Assembly (NCBI RefSeq): GCF_023078475.1
Contig: NZ_CP095741.1
Coordinates: 1,240,001 to 1,304,000, forward strand
DNA from: Luteibacter aegosomaticola
GTDB taxonomy: Bacteria; Pseudomonadota; Gammaproteobacteria; Xanthomonadales; Rhodanobacteraceae
Length of the DNA: 64,000 nt
Direction of reading: 5' to 3'
Shown: piece after piece, positions 17,834 to 40,034 of the stretch
Layout of the letters: each line of letters begins with the position of its first letter
Position numbering within the stretch: the stretch's first letter is position 1
The notes under the pieces: generated by a model
What the model was told of the DNA's origin: nothing
Databases searched by the model: none
The model's input: only the letters and a program-made list of their open reading frames with translations
Made by a program: the position numbers and the translations under genes

Positions 17834-18262
17834 ATGGCAAAGAAAGTCATTGGTTACATCAAGTTGCAGGTGAAGGCCGGTCAGGCCAACCCGTCGCCGC
17901 CGGTGGGTCCCGCCCTCGGTCAGCGCGGCCTGAACATCATGGAATTCTGCAAGGCGTTCAATGCCGCCACGCAGAAGCTCGAGCCGGGTCTCCCGATCCC
18001 GGTCGTGATCACGGCCTACTCGGACCGTACCTTCACCTTCATCACGAAGACCCCGCCGGCCTCGATCCTCCTCAAGAAGATCACGGGCGTGGCCAAGGGC
18101 TCGCAGAAGCCGAACACCGATAAGGTGGGCAAGGTCACCCGCGCCCAGCTCGAGGAAATCGCGAAGCAGAAGGAGCCGGATCTCACGGCTGCTGATCTCG
18201 ATGCCGCCGTGCGTACCATCGCAGGCAGCGCGCGTTCCATGGGTCTGGTGGTGGAGGGTTAA
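17834..18262 (+). CDS. rplK: 50S ribosomal protein L11
   Basis: Forms the GTPase-associated centre stalk base with 23S rRNA and is needed for RelA sensing. The 142 residues include [20 protein letters not shown] and the C-terminal rRNA-binding domain [16 protein letters not shown] 17834, with AAGGAAACT upstream, gives the exact family length; an in-frame ATG at 17783 is inside the leader. rplA follows after 3 bases. Confidence 0.96.
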   Translation: MAKKVIGYIKLQVKAGQANPSPPVGPALGQRGLNIMEFCKAFNAATQKLEPGLPIPVVITAYSDRTFTFITKTPPASILLKKITGVAKGSQKPNTDKVGKVTRAQLEEIAKQKEPDLTAADLDAAVRTIAGSARSMGLVVEG

Positions 18263-18265
18263 GAC

Positions 18266-18973
18266 ATGGCAAAGATCACCAAGCGTATGAAGGCCGCATC
18301 GGCCGCCGTCCAGCCGGGCAAGACCTACGGCCTCGACGAAGCTCTCAAGATCGTCAAGGACAACGCCAAGGCCAAGTTCGCTGAGTCGGTGGACGTGTCC
18401 ATCCGCCTCGGCATCGACGCCAAGAAGTCGGACCAGGGCGTCCGCGGTTCCTCGCTGCTGCCTCACGGCACCGGCAAGACCGTCCGCGTCGCCGTGTTCG
18501 TGCCGGCGGGTGAAAAGGCTGACGCCGCGCTCGCCGCTGGCGCCGACGCCGTCGGTATGGACGACCTCGCCGAGAAGATGGCGGCTGGCGACCTGAACTA
18601 CGGCCGCGTCATCGCTACGCCGGACGCCATGCGCGTCGTCGGTAAGCTCGGCCAGGTCCTCGGTCCCCGCGGCCTCATGCCGAACCCGAAGGACGGCTCG
18701 GTCACCGCCGACGTCGCCACGGCCGTCAAGAACGCCAAGGCCGGCCAGGTCAAGTTCCGCAACGACAAGGGTGGCATCATCCACGCCACCATCGGCAAGG
18801 CCAGCTTCGACGCTGCCCAGCTTGCCGACAACCTGAATGCCCTGCTGGGCGACCTCGTGAAGGCCAAGCCGGCCGCCGCGAAGGGCCAGTACATCCAGAA
18901 GGTTGCGCTGTCGAGCACCATGGGCGTGGGCGTGCCGGTCGATACCTCGACCGTGAACACCTCGGCCAAGTAA
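18266..18973 (+). CDS. rplA: 50S ribosomal protein L1
   Basis: L1 stalk protein moving deacylated tRNA from the E site, and translational repressor of its own rplK-rplA mRNA in related bacteria. The 235 residues show [50 protein letters not shown] and the C-terminal [24 protein letters not shown] precedes the ATG. A strong hairpin follows the stop. Confidence 0.96.
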   Translation: MAKITKRMKAASAAVQPGKTYGLDEALKIVKDNAKAKFAESVDVSIRLGIDAKKSDQGVRGSSLLPHGTGKTVRVAVFVPAGEKADAALAAGADAVGMDDLAEKMAAGDLNYGRVIATPDAMRVVGKLGQVLGPRGLMPNPKDGSVTADVATAVKNAKAGQVKFRNDKGGIIHATIGKASFDAAQLADNLNALLGDLVKAKPAAAKGQYIQKVALSSTMGVGVPVDTSTVNTSAK

Positions 18974-18982
18974 GTGTTACGA

Positions 18983-19015
18983 CCCCCGCCGGCTTGCCGG
19001 CGGGGGCACGTTTTT
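18983..19015 (+). terminator. Hairpin separating rplKA from rplJL
   Basis: CCCCCGCCGGC-TT-GCCGGCGGGGG followed by CACGTTTTT is terminator-like. Partial read-through would let rplJL be expressed from the rplK promoter as well as from any promoter in the leader. Confidence 0.65.
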
Positions 19016-19308
19016 GAGGGCAGCCCGGTTGAAACACCAGGCAGCCGTCAAAGACCGCAGGCGCGATCAGCGCGCGATGGCGACGAGCAGGGAGCTCGTG
19101 TTGGCAAGGAACCGCCGTCATCGCTAGCGGGTTCGCTTAATCGGGTCCCAAGGCCCAGCCGGCGTAGATGGTGCAGCCCCTTCTGGAATCGTTTCGACTC
19201 TGGAATGGCCACCACCCCCGGGACGTATCCCGTCCCCGACGTCAGGATGATGTCGCCCAGGACCGCAAGCGGCAGGAGTCGTAAGCGGAATTCAATTGGA
19301 GGAGTGCA
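19016..19308 (+). promoter_or_regulatory. rplJ leader (L10-L7/L12 autoregulatory RNA region)
   Basis: No reading frame of coding character fills this 293-base gap. It matches the position of the L10 leader, a structured 5' RNA bound by the L10-(L7/L12) complex. Complementary GC-rich segments are visible (for example GGGACGTATCCCGTCCCC near 19219). The exact leader fold was not computed. Confidence 0.55.
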
Positions 19309-19836
19309 ATGGCTCTCAATCTTTCTCAGAAGCAAGAAGTAGTCGCCGAGCTCGCTGAGGTTGCCGCGAAGGCACACTCCTTGGTCGCTGCCGAATACGC
19401 AGGCACCACGGTCTCTCAGATGACCGCGATGCGCAAGAAGGCCCGCGAGTCGGGCGTGTTCCTGAAAGTTGTCAAGAACACGCTTGCTGCCCGCGCTGTG
19501 GCTGGTACCGAGTTCGAGGTCGTCTCCGACGCCCTGACCGGTCCGCTGCTTTACGCTTTCTCGACCGAGGAACCGGGCGCCGCTGGCCGCCTGATCAAGG
19601 AATTCGCGAAGACCAACGACAAGCTCAAGCCGAAGGTCGTTTCCATCGAGGGCAAGCTGTTCGGTGCCGGGCACGTTGAAGTGCTGGCCTCGCTGCCGAC
19701 CCGCGAAGAAGCCCTGGCCATGCTGGCCCGCGTGCTGGCCGAGCCGGTCACGATGTTCGCTCGCGCCGTCAAGGCCGTTGCGGACAAGCAGGGTGGTGGC
19801 GCTGAAGTCGCTGCCGAAGCCCCGGCTGAAGCCTGA
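19309..19836 (+). CDS. rplJ: 50S ribosomal protein L10
   Basis: Anchors the L7/L12 stalk dimers to 23S rRNA. The 175-residue protein begins [15 protein letters not shown], contains [25 protein letters not shown] (split strand-helix of the RNA-binding domain) and ends with the helix that binds L7/L12. TTGGAGGAGTGCA gives a strong ribosome site. rplL follows after 49 bases. Confidence 0.95.
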   Translation: MALNLSQKQEVVAELAEVAAKAHSLVAAEYAGTTVSQMTAMRKKARESGVFLKVVKNTLAARAVAGTEFEVVSDALTGPLLYAFSTEEPGAAGRLIKEFAKTNDKLKPKVVSIEGKLFGAGHVEVLASLPTREEALAMLARVLAEPVTMFARAVKAVADKQGGGAEVAAEAPAEA

Positions 19837-19885
19837 TCTCGCTGACTCTTTTCTCATCGAAACCCATTTCAGAAGGTAAGAAACA

Positions 19886-20257
19886 ATGTCCACCCTGACC
19901 ACCGAACAGATCGTTGAAGCCATCAAGGCCAAGTCCCTGACGGAAATCATGGAACTGGTGAAGTCGATCGAAGACACCTTCGGCGTCTCCGCTGCTGCCC
20001 CGGTTGCCGTTGCTGGCCCGGCCGCTGCCGGCCCGGCTGCTGAAGAGCAGACCGAGTTCGACGTCATCCTCAAGTCCGCTGGCGACAAGAAGGTCGACGT
20101 GATCAAGGCCGTCCGCGCCATCACCGGCCTGGGCCTGAAGGAAGCCAAGGACCTCACCGAAGCCGGTGGCGTCGTGAAGGAAGCTGCGTCGAAGGACGAC
20201 GCTGCCAAGTTCAAGAAGGATCTCGAAGCTGCTGGCGCCACGGTCGAACTCAAGTAA
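19886..20257 (+). CDS. rplL: 50S ribosomal protein L7/L12
   Basis: The multicopy stalk protein that recruits translational GTPases. The 123 residues comprise an N-terminal dimerisation helix region ([20 protein letters not shown]), an Ala/Pro/Gly hinge and the C-terminal factor-binding domain ([24 protein letters not shown]-like [11 protein letters not shown]). AGAAGGTAAG precedes the ATG. Confidence 0.97.
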   Translation: MSTLTTEQIVEAIKAKSLTEIMELVKSIEDTFGVSAAAPVAVAGPAAAGPAAEEQTEFDVILKSAGDKKVDVIKAVRAITGLGLKEAKDLTEAGGVVKEAASKDDAAKFKKDLEAAGATVELK

Positions 20258-20300
20258 TTGGCGCCTTGCGCGCCCCGAGTTTGATTTAGCGTCACGCCAG

Positions 20301-20327
20301 GCCTGGGGGCGAAAGCCCCCGGGCTTT
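20301..20327 (+). terminator. Attenuator-like hairpin between rplL and rpoB
   Basis: GCCTGGGGGC-GAAA-GCCCCCGGGC followed by TTTGG. A partial terminator at this point is known in other proteobacteria and sets a higher yield of ribosomal protein than RNA polymerase mRNA; that role is inferred here. Confidence 0.6.
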
Positions 20328-20404
20328 GGCCGTTCCAGAGTTAGTGCGTTGTTCCAACCTGTCGCAAATGGGACATCGCGATTCGAGAGCCGCCTCCACA
20401 GGGC

Positions 20405-20430
20405 TCCGCGGTTCGAATCCCGATCTCCGA
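20405..20430 (+). other. tRNA T-arm-like fragment upstream of rpoB
   Basis: GGTTCGAATCC at 20410-20420 followed by CGATCTCCGA resembles the T arm and 3' end of a class II tRNA, but the stem has mismatches, there is no CCA and no recognisable D or anticodon arm. It may be a relic or chance. Confidence 0.3.
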
Positions 20431-20491
20431 TTTTCGATTCACCTTCAGCTGCCGTCCGCGAGACGGTGGCACTACCGAGGCGGTAACACAC

Positions 20492-24664
<4,173 letters not shown>

Positions 24665-24689
24665 TCGTCGCGGCTATCGGAGATTACGC

Positions 24690-28904
<4,215 letters not shown>

Positions 28905-28910
28905 GGCTCC

Positions 28911-28959
28911 TGTACGGGCTTCGCCCGTACATACGAAATGAGGTGCATGGATGCACCTC
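28911..28959. terminator. Two consecutive hairpins after rpoC
   Basis: TGTACGGGC-TTC-GCCCGTACA (28911-28931) is followed by GAGGTGCAT-GG-ATGCACCTC (28940-28959). No T run follows either, so they may be processing or Rho-related signals. The second lies in an 18-base element nearly repeated in the S10 leader. The remainder of 28960-29076 shows no further clear signal. Confidence 0.55.
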
Positions 28960-29076
28960 GTGTTCGGATTCAGGGACGATGGGTGCCAGCCGCATAGTGC
29001 GGCGGCGCACGTCAAATCGCTTACACGGCGGGCCGATCATTCGGTCTGCCTTTATGTTTCTCAGGAATAGCTTCGC

Positions 29077-29451
<375 letters not shown>

Positions 29452-29467
29452 GTAAAGGACAAGAATT

Positions 29468-29935
29468 ATGTCGCGTAAAGGTTCCCATCCCGCCCGTGTG
29501 GTCCTCCCGGACCCGAAGCACGGAAGCCAGCTGATCGCCCGCTTCATCAACATGGTGATGAAGTCCGGCAAGAAGTCGGTTGCTGAAGCCATCGTCTACG
29601 GTGCCCTCGAGGCCATCGGCGAGAAGCACGCAGAGCCGGTTCAGCTCGTCGAAAAGGCCCTGGGCAACATCGCCCCGGCGGTCGAAGTGAAGTCCCGCCG
29701 CGTCGGCGGTGCGACCTACCAGGTGCCGGTCGAAGTTCGTCCGGGCCGTCGTATGGCGCTTGCCATGCGCTGGGTCATCGATGCCGCCCGCAAGCGTGGC
29801 GAAACCTCGATGCCGCGCAAGCTGGCTGCCGAGCTGCTGGAGGCTTCCGAGTCCCGCGGCGGCGCCGTCAAGAAGCGCGAAGAAACGCACCGCATGGCAG
29901 AGGCCAACAAGGCCTTCTCGCATTACCGCTGGTAA
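29468..29935 (+). CDS. rpsG: 30S ribosomal protein S7
   Basis: Nucleates the 30S head on 16S rRNA. The 155-residue form shows [38 protein letters not shown] and [42 protein letters not shown] precedes the ATG. It lies 16 bases after rpsL and 32 before fusA, where S7 autoregulation acts in enterics. Confidence 0.97.
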   Translation: MSRKGSHPARVVLPDPKHGSQLIARFINMVMKSGKKSVAEAIVYGALEAIGEKHAEPVQLVEKALGNIAPAVEVKSRRVGGATYQVPVEVRPGRRMALAMRWVIDAARKRGETSMPRKLAAELLEASESRGGAVKKREETHRMAEANKAFSHYRW

Positions 29936-29967
29936 TCCCCCCAGCTTCAAAGATCTGAGGAAAGACC

Positions 29968-32097
<2,130 letters not shown>

Positions 32098-32146
32098 GGG
32101 ACTTCTTCATTCCACCCCATTCAACGATCTTTAGAGGTTCCAAGTC

Positions 32147-33337
<1,191 letters not shown>

Positions 33338-33363
33338 GCCGCAGCCCCGCCAGGGGTAGCGAA

Positions 33364-33397
33364 AAGGGCGGGGGCGAAAGCCTCCGCCTTTTTTTTG
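33364..33397 (+). terminator. Rho-independent terminator of the str operon
   Basis: AAGGGCGGGGGC-GAAA-GCCTCCGCCTT followed by a T run. The stem has one imperfection but the loop and T tract are classical. Confidence 0.88.
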
Positions 33398-33441
33398 GTT
33401 ATTTTTTAGCCAGAGGGCTTCCAATCCGCTGACGGGCTGGC

Positions 33442-33510
33442 TATACTCGTCGGGCTATATCCCCTGAGCGCCTTCATGGTGCCGGGACCACGCGAAATGA
33501 GGTGCACGGA
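33442..33510 (+). promoter_or_regulatory. Distal leader of the S10 operon with shared 18-nt element
   Basis: TATACT at 33442-33447 may be a -10 (its -35, TTCCAA at 33419, is weak). Downstream, 33493-33510 (CGAAATGAGGTGCACGGA) matches 17 of 18 bases of 28934-28951 upstream of rpsL. Function is unknown. Confidence 0.4.
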
Positions 33511-33578
33511 AAGCGCTTCGAGTTCGCAGGCAGGGAAGCCGGATGGGATGCCACATGGGCCACAGGGCGCAAGCTCTG

Positions 33579-33788
33579 TTGACCTGATGTTATGTGCATT
33601 CTATACTTTTCTGTCTCGGCAGGCCGTTTCTGCGGTCTGCCGTGGCTTTTCGGGTCGTTCAGGGCGCTCTTTGGCGTTCCCGGGCGGCCCGTTGCGACAC
33701 CTGTAGTACGTAATACCTGGGTTGTGCGGGGTGGCGAGAAGCTACTCCGAATCACAAGAACGTTCTTTCGAAAATAGGACACGGTTTT
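33579..33788 (+). promoter_or_regulatory. S10 operon promoter and leader
   Basis: TTGACC (33579-33584), 17 bases, TATACT (33602-33607) is a near-consensus promoter. Transcription from about 33614 yields a leader of about 175 bases with a GGCAG...CTGCC hairpin near 33621-33644, the expected place for L4-type feedback control. No gene lies in 33398-33788. Confidence 0.7.
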
Positions 33789-34100
33789 ATGGCGAACCAA
33801 AAGATTCGCATTCGGCTCAAGGCGTTCGATCATCGTCTGATCGACCGTTCGGCCAGCGAGATCGTCGAGACGGCCAAGCGCACTGGCGCCACGGTCCTCG
33901 GCCCGATCCCCCTGCCGACCAAGATTGAGCGCTACACCATCCTGGTGTCGCCGCACGTCGACAAAGATGCCCGCGACCAGTACGAGACCCGTACTCACAA
34001 GCGCGTTCTCGACATCGTCGATCCGAATGACAAGACCGTGGACGCGCTCATGAAGCTCGATCTTGCTGCCGGCGTCGACGTGCAGATCAAGCTGGGCTGA
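33789..34100 (+). CDS. rpsJ: 30S ribosomal protein S10 (NusE)
   Basis: 30S head protein that also acts as NusE in antitermination and bridges NusG to the ribosome. The 103 residues are [20 protein letters not shown] and then [24 protein letters not shown], fully conserved. First gene of the S10 operon. Confidence 0.97.
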   Translation: MANQKIRIRLKAFDHRLIDRSASEIVETAKRTGATVLGPIPLPTKIERYTILVSPHVDKDARDQYETRTHKRVLDIVDPNDKTVDALMKLDLAAGVDVQIKLG

Positions 34101-34120
34101 GCGGATAAAAGGATACGAAG

Positions 34121-34762
34121 ATGAGTATCGGACTGGTTGGCCGCAAGTGCGGCATGAGCCGGCTCTTCACTGAAGATGGCCGCTCGATTCCGGTGACGCT
34201 GATTGAAGCGACCCCGAATCGCGTGACCCAGGTGAAGACCACCGAAGTGGATGGCTACAGCGCCATTCAGGTCACTGCCGGCGCCAAGCGCGCCTCGCTG
34301 CTGACGAACCCCGCCAAGGGTCACTACGCCAAGGCCAAGGTTGAGCCGGGCCGTGGCCTGTGGGAATTCCGCCTTAACGCGGAAGACGCTGGCAAGTACG
34401 AAGTTGGCGCCGAGCTGACCGCTGAAGCCGTGTTCACCGTCGGTCAGACGGTTGACGTCGCCGGCGTGTCGAAGGGCAAGGGCTTCCAGGGCACCATCAA
34501 GCGTCACCACTTCAAGATGGGCGACGCTACCCACGGTAACTCGCTGTCGCATCGTGCCCCGGGCTCGATCGGCCAGCGCCAGACGCCGGGCCGCGTGTTT
34601 CCTGGTAAGAAGATGTCGGGCCACATGGGCGCGGTCAACCGCACCGTGCAGGGTCTCGAAGTGGTCAAGGTCGACGCCGAACGTCATCTCATCGCGGTCA
34701 AGGGCGCTGTCCCTGGCGCGCCGGGTGGCGACGTCGTGATCCGTCCGACGACCAAGGGTTGA
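34121..34762 (+). CDS. rplC: 50S ribosomal protein L3
   Basis: Early assembly protein reaching the peptidyl-transferase centre. The 213 residues show [18 protein letters not shown], the loop region [18 protein letters not shown] with the Gln methylated by PrmB in E. coli, and [15 protein letters not shown]. rplD follows with an 11-base gap that holds GAGGAGAG. Confidence 0.96.
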   Translation: MSIGLVGRKCGMSRLFTEDGRSIPVTLIEATPNRVTQVKTTEVDGYSAIQVTAGAKRASLLTNPAKGHYAKAKVEPGRGLWEFRLNAEDAGKYEVGAELTAEAVFTVGQTVDVAGVSKGKGFQGTIKRHHFKMGDATHGNSLSHRAPGSIGQRQTPGRVFPGKKMSGHMGAVNRTVQGLEVVKVDAERHLIAVKGAVPGAPGGDVVIRPTTKG

Positions 34763-34773
34763 GGAGAGACGCC

Positions 34774-35376
34774 ATGGAACTGAATGTTATTGGCGCCAAG
34801 TCGCTCACCGTCTCGGACGAAGTGTTCGGCGGCGAGTACAAGAAGGCCCTCGTGCACCAGGTCGTCACTGCCTACCAGGCTGGCGGTCGTGCAGGCACCA
34901 AGGCGCAGCTGTCGCGCGGTGAACTGTCCGGTACCACGAAGAAGTTCAAGAAGCAGAAGGGCGGTGGCGCTCGCCACGGCGATTACCGTGCACCGATCTT
35001 CGTCGGTGGTGGTCGCACGTTCGCAGCCAAGCCGCGCAGCTTCGAGCAGAAGGTCAACCGCAAGGCTTACCGCGTTGCGATTCGTTCGATCGTCGCCGAG
35101 CTGGTCCGTCAGGACCGCCTGAAGATCGTCAACGAACTGTCCATCGAGAAGGCAAGCACCAAGGCGATGATCGCCAAGCTCGCTGAGCTCGAAGTCAAGG
35201 GTCGTGTCCTGCTGGTGTCGGAAGACGCCACCGAGGCGCTGTACCTGTCCGCTCGCAATATTCCGTACATCCACGTCGTCGACGTCCTGGCCCTGAACCC
35301 GGTCAGCCTCGTCGGTAGCGACTTCGTCGTCATGACGGTGGACGCGGTCAAGAAGGTCGAGGAGTGGCTCGCATGA
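34774..35376 (+). CDS. rplD: 50S ribosomal protein L4
   Basis: Lines the exit tunnel and in enterics represses the S10 operon. The 200 residues contain the tunnel extension [20 protein letters not shown] and C-terminal [25 protein letters not shown] 34774 after GAGGAGAGACGCC is preferred to any upstream codon. Its stop overlaps the rplW start (ATGA). Confidence 0.96.
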   Translation: MELNVIGAKSLTVSDEVFGGEYKKALVHQVVTAYQAGGRAGTKAQLSRGELSGTTKKFKKQKGGGARHGDYRAPIFVGGGRTFAAKPRSFEQKVNRKAYRVAIRSIVAELVRQDRLKIVNELSIEKASTKAMIAKLAELEVKGRVLLVSEDATEALYLSARNIPYIHVVDVLALNPVSLVGSDFVVMTVDAVKKVEEWLA

Positions 35377-35666
35377 GCACCGAACGTACGCTCAACACGC
35401 TGCGCGCACCGCACATCTCTGAGAAGGCCGCCCGCCTCGCTGAGCACAACCAGTATGTGTTCATCGTTGCACCCGAGGCCACCAAGGCTGATGTCGCGAC
35501 CGCGGTCGAGGAGCTCTTCGACGTCAAGGTCGTGGACGTGAACCTCGTGAATACCAAGGGCAAGGTCAAGTCGTTCCGCTTCCGCACTGGCAACCGCCAG
35601 GGCAAGCGCAAGGCTTATGTCCGCCTCGCCGATGGCCACACGATCGACGTGTCGGCCAAGGCCTGA
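35373..35666 (+). CDS. rplW: 50S ribosomal protein L23
   Basis: Sits at the tunnel exit and docks trigger factor and SRP. The 97 residues include [21 protein letters not shown] (split by position 11-31), [20 protein letters not shown]. It overlaps rplD by 4 bases, implying translational coupling. Confidence 0.95.
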   Translation: MSTERTLNTLRAPHISEKAARLAEHNQYVFIVAPEATKADVATAVEELFDVKVVDVNLVNTKGKVKSFRFRTGNRQGKRKAYVRLADGHTIDVSAKA

Positions 35667-35684
35667 GCCAGGAGTTGAATTGAG

Positions 35685-36506
35685 ATGGCACTGATCACTC
35701 ACAAGCCGACCTCCCCGGGCCGCCGCGACGCAGTCAGCGTGCGGACCGAAGGTCTGCACAAGGGCGCGCCGTACGCCGCCCTGACCGAATCGCAGTCGAA
35801 GACCGGCGGTCGCAACCATTTTGGTCGCATCACCACCCGTCATCGCGGCGGCGGTCACAAGCAGGCTTACCGCATCATCGATTTCAAGCGTGACAAGGAA
35901 GGCATCGCCGCCGTTGTCGAGCGCCTGGAATACGACCCGAACCGCACCGCGCACATCGCGCTGCTGTGCTACGCCGACGGCGAGCGCCGCTACATCATCG
36001 CGCCGAAGGGCGTGGCGGTGGGCGACCGTCTCGTGTCGGGTTCCGACTCCCCGATCAAGGCCGGCAACTGCCTGCCGCTGCGTTCGATCCCGGTCGGTTC
36101 CACGATCCACTGCATCGAAATGAAGCCGGGCAAGGGTGCGCAGATCGCGCGTTCGGCCGGCGCTTCGGTCCAGCTGGTCGCTCGCGAGCAGGGTTACGCC
36201 ACGCTGCGTCTTCGCTCCGGCGAAATGCGCCGCGTCCCGGTTGAATGCCGCGCCACCATCGGTGAAGTCGGCAACTCGGAGCACTCCCTGCGCAAGCTCG
36301 GCAAGGCCGGTGCTAAGCGTTGGAAGGGCATCCGTCCGACCGTCCGCGGCGTTGTCATGAACCCGGTCGACCATCCGCACGGCGGTGGTGAAGGCCGTAC
36401 CTCCGGCGGCCGTCATCCGGTCAGCCCGTGGGGCACGCCGACCAAGGGTTACAAGACGCGCAACAACAAGCGCACCCAGCAGTTCATCGTGCGTCGTCGC
36501 AAGTAA
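35685..36506 (+). CDS. rplB: 50S ribosomal protein L2
   Basis: Core 50S protein needed for subunit association and peptidyl transfer. The 273 residues show [20 protein letters not shown], the conserved [20 protein letters not shown] loop with its essential His, and a basic C-terminus. Preceded by CAGGAGTTGAATTGAG. Confidence 0.97.
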   Translation: MALITHKPTSPGRRDAVSVRTEGLHKGAPYAALTESQSKTGGRNHFGRITTRHRGGGHKQAYRIIDFKRDKEGIAAVVERLEYDPNRTAHIALLCYADGERRYIIAPKGVAVGDRLVSGSDSPIKAGNCLPLRSIPVGSTIHCIEMKPGKGAQIARSAGASVQLVAREQGYATLRLRSGEMRRVPVECRATIGEVGNSEHSLRKLGKAGAKRWKGIRPTVRGVVMNPVDHPHGGGEGRTSGGRHPVSPWGTPTKGYKTRNNKRTQQFIVRRRK

Positions 36507-36519
36507 TTAGGAAACGATC

Positions 36520-36792
36520 ATGCCGCGCTCTCTAAAGAAAGGTCCGTTCGTTGACCTGCACCTCGTAAAGAAGGTGGAAGCCGCCGTTTCCGCCAATAAC
36601 AAGCGTCCGATCAAGACCTGGTCGCGTCGCTCGATGATCCTGCCGGAGATGGTCGGTCTGACCATCGCCATCCACAACGGCCGCCAGCACGTGCCGGTGC
36701 TTATCAACGAGAACATGGTCGGGCACAAGCTCGGCGAGTTCGCGGTGACCCGCACCTACAAGGGCCACGCCGGCGATAAGAAGGGCAAGTGA
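36520..36792 (+). CDS. rpsS: 30S ribosomal protein S19
   Basis: 30S head protein contacting tRNA and S13. The 90 residues begin [19 protein letters not shown] and contain [20 protein letters not shown] and [14 protein letters not shown]. Its TGA overlaps the rplV ATG by one base. Confidence 0.96.
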   Translation: MPRSLKKGPFVDLHLVKKVEAAVSANNKRPIKTWSRRSMILPEMVGLTIAIHNGRQHVPVLINENMVGHKLGEFAVTRTYKGHAGDKKGK

Positions 36793-37127
36793 TGAGCACT
36801 GAAGCCAAAGCGATCCTGCGTGGCGCCCGCATCTCGGCGCAGAAGGCACGCCTGGTGGCAGACCTGGTCCGCGGCATGCCCGTCGGCCGGGCGAGCGACA
36901 CGCTTGCTTACACCAACAAGAAGGCCGCGCACCTTGTCCGCAAGGTGCTGCTGTCCGCCGTCGCCAACGCCGAGAACAATCTCGGTGCTGACGTCGACGA
37001 ACTGAAGGTCACCCGCATTTTCGTCGACGAAGGTCAGGCGATGAAGCGTATGTACGCCCGCGCCAAAGGCCGCGGTTCGCGCATCCTGAAGCGCACCAGC
37101 CACATCACTGTGGTTGTTGGTAACTGA
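36792..37127 (+). CDS. rplV: 50S ribosomal protein L22
   Basis: Its beta hairpin lines the exit tunnel and is a macrolide and SecM contact. The 111 residues show [20 protein letters not shown], the hairpin [20 protein letters not shown] and THITVVV-like C-terminus. Start is ATG 36792 in a TGATG overlap; a GTG one codon upstream lies inside the rpsS stop region. Confidence 0.95.
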   Translation: MSTEAKAILRGARISAQKARLVADLVRGMPVGRASDTLAYTNKKAAHLVRKVLLSAVANAENNLGADVDELKVTRIFVDEGQAMKRMYARAKGRGSRILKRTSHITVVVGN

Positions 37128-37142
37128 CTGGGGTAAGAGACG

Positions 37143-37880
37143 ATGGGTCATAAAGTTCATCCCACCGGTATCCGCCTCGGCATTGCCAAGGACTGGAACT
37201 CGAAGTGGTACGCCAACAAGGGTGAGTACGCCCAGTACCTCGCTGCTGACCTCAAGGTCCGCGAGATGCTGCGCAAGAAGCTCGCCGCCGCCGGTATCTC
37301 GAAGATCCAGATCGAGCGTCCGGCCAAGACCGCCCGCGTGACGATCTACACCGCCCGTCCGGGCGTCGTGATCGGCAAGAAGGGCGAGGACATCGAGAAG
37401 CTTCGTAAGGAAGTCACCGACATGATGGGCGTCCCGACGCACATCAACGTCAGCGAAGTCCGCAAGCCGGAACTCGACGCCCAGCTCGTTGCCGAGTCGA
37501 TCGCGCAGCAGCTCGAGCGCCGCATCATGTTCCGTCGCGCGATGAAGCGCTCGGTTGGTAACGCCATGCGCCTCGGCGCCCTGGGCATCAAGATCAACGT
37601 CTCCGGCCGTCTGAACGGCGCCGAGATCGCGCGCTCCGAGTGGGCTCGTGAAGGTCGCGTGCCGCTCCACACCCTCCGCGCTGACATCGACTACGGCACC
37701 GCCGAAGCGAAGACCCAGTACGGCATCATCGGTGTGAAGGTGTGGGTCTACAAGGGCGAGATCTTCGACCTGGCGGCCGCTACGGCCGAGGCGTCGAAGG
37801 AAGATCAGCAGCCGCAGCAGTCGTCGCGTCGCGATGGTGGTGAAAACCGCCGTGAGCGTGGCGAGCGCTCTGCCAAGTAA
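37143..37880 (+). CDS. rpsC: 30S ribosomal protein S3
   Basis: mRNA entry-channel protein with helicase function. The 245 residues start [20 protein letters not shown] and include the KH GxxG loop [14 protein letters not shown]. The C-terminus is extended and Gln/Arg-rich ([20 protein letters not shown]), longer than the enteric protein. Confidence 0.96.
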   Translation: MGHKVHPTGIRLGIAKDWNSKWYANKGEYAQYLAADLKVREMLRKKLAAAGISKIQIERPAKTARVTIYTARPGVVIGKKGEDIEKLRKEVTDMMGVPTHINVSEVRKPELDAQLVAESIAQQLERRIMFRRAMKRSVGNAMRLGALGIKINVSGRLNGAEIARSEWAREGRVPLHTLRADIDYGTAEAKTQYGIIGVKVWVYKGEIFDLAAATAEASKEDQQPQQSSRRDGGENRRERGERSAK

Positions 37881-37891
37881 GGAGCGTTGCC

Positions 37892-38305
37892 ATGTTGCAA
37901 CCAAAGCGTACCAAGTTCCGCAAGATGTTTAAGGGCCGCAACGATGGCCTGGCGTTTACCTCGAACGTCGTGAGCTTCGGCGAATACGGCCTCAAGGCGA
38001 CGACGCACGGTCAGCTGACCGCGCGCCAGATCGAAGCAGCCCGTCGTTGCATCACCCGCTTCGTCAAGCGCGGTGGCAAGCTGTGGATCCGCGTGTTCCC
38101 GGACAAGCCGATCACCCGCAAGCCCATCGAAGTTCGAATGGGTGCCGGTAAGGGTGGCGTCGAGTTCTGGGTCGCCGAGATCCAGCCGGGCCGCATGCTT
38201 TATGAAATCGAAGGTGTCGACGAAGCGACCGCACGTGAGGCCATGCGCCTTGCCGCTGCCAAGCTCTCGGTCCAGACGCAGTTCGTGTCCAGGGCGGTGA
38301 TGTAA
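37892..38305 (+). CDS. rplP: 50S ribosomal protein L16
   Basis: Near the A site and 5S rRNA. The 137 residues show [20 protein letters not shown], the conserved [20 protein letters not shown] (Arg81 hydroxylation region in E. coli) and [14 protein letters not shown]. It overlaps rpmC by one base (TAATG). Confidence 0.96.
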   Translation: MLQPKRTKFRKMFKGRNDGLAFTSNVVSFGEYGLKATTHGQLTARQIEAARRCITRFVKRGGKLWIRVFPDKPITRKPIEVRMGAGKGGVEFWVAEIQPGRMLYEIEGVDEATAREAMRLAAAKLSVQTQFVSRAVM

Positions 38306-38490
38306 TGGCTATCAAAGAAATCAAAAGTAAGTCGGCGGAAGAGCTGAATCAGCATCTGCTGGACCTTCGCAAGGAGCAGTTCAATCTGCGCATGCAGAAG
38401 GGCTCCGGCCAGCTCACCCAGCCGCACCAGCTGCGCCGCGTTCGGCGCGACATCGCCCGCACGAAGTTCGTGCTCGGCGAGAAGAAGTAA
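38305..38490 (+). CDS. rpmC: 50S ribosomal protein L29
   Basis: Small two-helix protein at the tunnel exit. The 61 residues include [20 protein letters not shown] and [18 protein letters not shown]. One-base overlap with rplP indicates coupling. Confidence 0.94.
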   Translation: MAIKEIKSKSAEELNQHLLDLRKEQFNLRMQKGSGQLTQPHQLRRVRRDIARTKFVLGEKK

Positions 38491-38502
38491 GGGACGGCTG
38501 AT

Positions 38503-38763
38503 ATGAGCGATAACACGAAAGCAGCGCGTACCCTTGTCGGTCGCGTCATTAGCAACAAGATGGACAGCACCGTGACGGTTCTGATCGAGCGCCAGGTGCA
38601 GCATCCGCTGCTCGGCAAGATCATTCGCCGTTCCACCAAGCTCCACGCACACGATGAAACGGGTGCGAACGAGGGCGACGTGGTCCGCATCGCGGAGTGC
38701 CGTCCGCTGTCGAAGACCAAGCATCACCGCGTGGTCGAAATCGTCACGCGCGCTGAAGTCTAA
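38503..38763 (+). CDS. rpsQ: 30S ribosomal protein S17
   Basis: Early 16S rRNA binder of OB fold. The 86 residues include [31 protein letters not shown] and [20 protein letters not shown]. Completes the S10 operon. Confidence 0.95.
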   Translation: MSDNTKAARTLVGRVISNKMDSTVTVLIERQVQHPLLGKIIRRSTKLHAHDETGANEGDVVRIAECRPLSKTKHHRVVEIVTRAEV

Positions 38764-38774
38764 GGAGAGCTGCC

Positions 38775-39143
38775 ATGATCCAAGTACAGAGCATGCTTTC
38801 CGCGGCTGATAACAGCGGTGCGAAGGAAATGATGTGCATCAAGGTGCTGGGCGGCTCGAAGCGCCGTTACGCCAGCGTCGGTGATGTCATCAAGGTGACC
38901 ATCAAGGACGCCATTCCTCGCGGCAAGGTCAAGAAGGGTGAGGTCTACAACGCCGTGGTGGTTCGTACCGCCAAGGGTGTGCGTCGCCCCGATGGCTCGG
39001 TGATCCGTTTCGACGGTAACGCGGCCGTCATCCTCAACAACAAGCTCGAGCCGATCGGTACCCGTATCTTCGGGCCGGTTACCCGCGAGCTGCGCAGCGA
39101 GAAGTTCATGAAGATCGTCTCGCTCGCGCCTGAAGTGCTCTGA
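38775..39143 (+). CDS. rplN: 50S ribosomal protein L14
   Basis: Forms an intersubunit bridge. The 122 residues begin [20 protein letters not shown] and contain [20 protein letters not shown] and [24 protein letters not shown] precedes the ATG. First gene of the spc group; no separate promoter is evident before it. Confidence 0.96.
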   Translation: MIQVQSMLSAADNSGAKEMMCIKVLGGSKRRYASVGDVIKVTIKDAIPRGKVKKGEVYNAVVVRTAKGVRRPDGSVIRFDGNAAVILNNKLEPIGTRIFGPVTRELRSEKFMKIVSLAPEVL

Positions 39144-39156
39144 GCGGAGGCCAGAC

Positions 39157-39468
39157 ATGAACCGTATCCGCAAGGGTGACCACGTCGTCGTGCTCACCGG
39201 CAAGAACAAGGGCCAGCGCGGTGACGTGCTCCGCGTTGATGGCGACCGCGTGGTCGTCGCCAACGTGAACCTCGTCAAGCGTCACACCAAGCCGAACCCC
39301 CAGGCCAACCAGCCTGGCGGTATCGTCGAGCGTGAGGCCTCGATCCACATTTCCAATGTCCAGCTCTTCAACGCCGCCGCGAACAAGGGCGAGCGCGTGG
39401 GCACCAAGACGCTCGAGGACGGACGCAAGGTGCGCGTGTTCGTCTCTGGCGAAGTTGTCGACGCGTAA
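39157..39468 (+). CDS. rplX: 50S ribosomal protein L24
   Basis: 50S assembly initiator. The 103 residues contain the KOW motif [20 protein letters not shown] and [32 protein letters not shown] precedes the ATG. Confidence 0.95.
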   Translation: MNRIRKGDHVVVLTGKNKGQRGDVLRVDGDRVVVANVNLVKRHTKPNPQANQPGGIVEREASIHISNVQLFNAAANKGERVGTKTLEDGRKVRVFVSGEVVDA

Positions 39469-39480
39469 GGAATCGAAGTC

Positions 39481-40020
39481 ATGACCCGTCTTGAAACGTT
39501 TTACAAAGAGTCGGTAATGAAGAAGCTCACTGAGCGCTTCGGTTACCAGAATGTCATGCAGGTCCCGCGCATCACGAAGATCACGCTCAACATGGGCGTC
39601 GGCGAAGCCGCCGGTAACAAGAAGATCCTCGAGAATGCCGTGGCCGACATGGCCAAGATCGCCGGCCAGAAGCCGGTCACCACGAAGGCTCGCGTCTCCG
39701 TCGCATCGTTCAAGATCCGCGACGGCTGGCCGATCGGTTGCAAGGTCACCCTGCGCCGTGCCCAGATGTGGGAGTTCCTGGATCGCCTGATCAACGTCTC
39801 GCTGCCGCGTACCCGCGACTTCCGTGGCGTGTCGGGCCGTGCATTTGATGGCCGTGGTAACTACAACTTCGGCATCAAGGAACAGATCATCTTCCCGGAA
39901 ATCGACTTCGACCAGGTCGACGCGCTGCGCGGTATGGATATCTCCATCACCACCACTGCGAAGTCCGACGAAGAAGCCAAGGCACTGCTGGAAGCTTTCA
40001 GCTTCCCGTTCCGCAACTGA
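39481..40020 (+). CDS. rplE: 50S ribosomal protein L5
   Basis: Binds 5S rRNA and P-site tRNA. The 179 residues show [20 protein letters not shown], the loop [21 protein letters not shown] and [20 protein letters not shown]. In enterics S8 represses at this start site; whether that holds here was not tested. Confidence 0.96.
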   Translation: MTRLETFYKESVMKKLTERFGYQNVMQVPRITKITLNMGVGEAAGNKKILENAVADMAKIAGQKPVTTKARVSVASFKIRDGWPIGCKVTLRRAQMWEFLDRLINVSLPRTRDFRGVSGRAFDGRGNYNFGIKEQIIFPEIDFDQVDALRGMDISITTTAKSDEEAKALLEAFSFPFRN

Positions 40021-40034
40021 TTACCAGGTAGATC

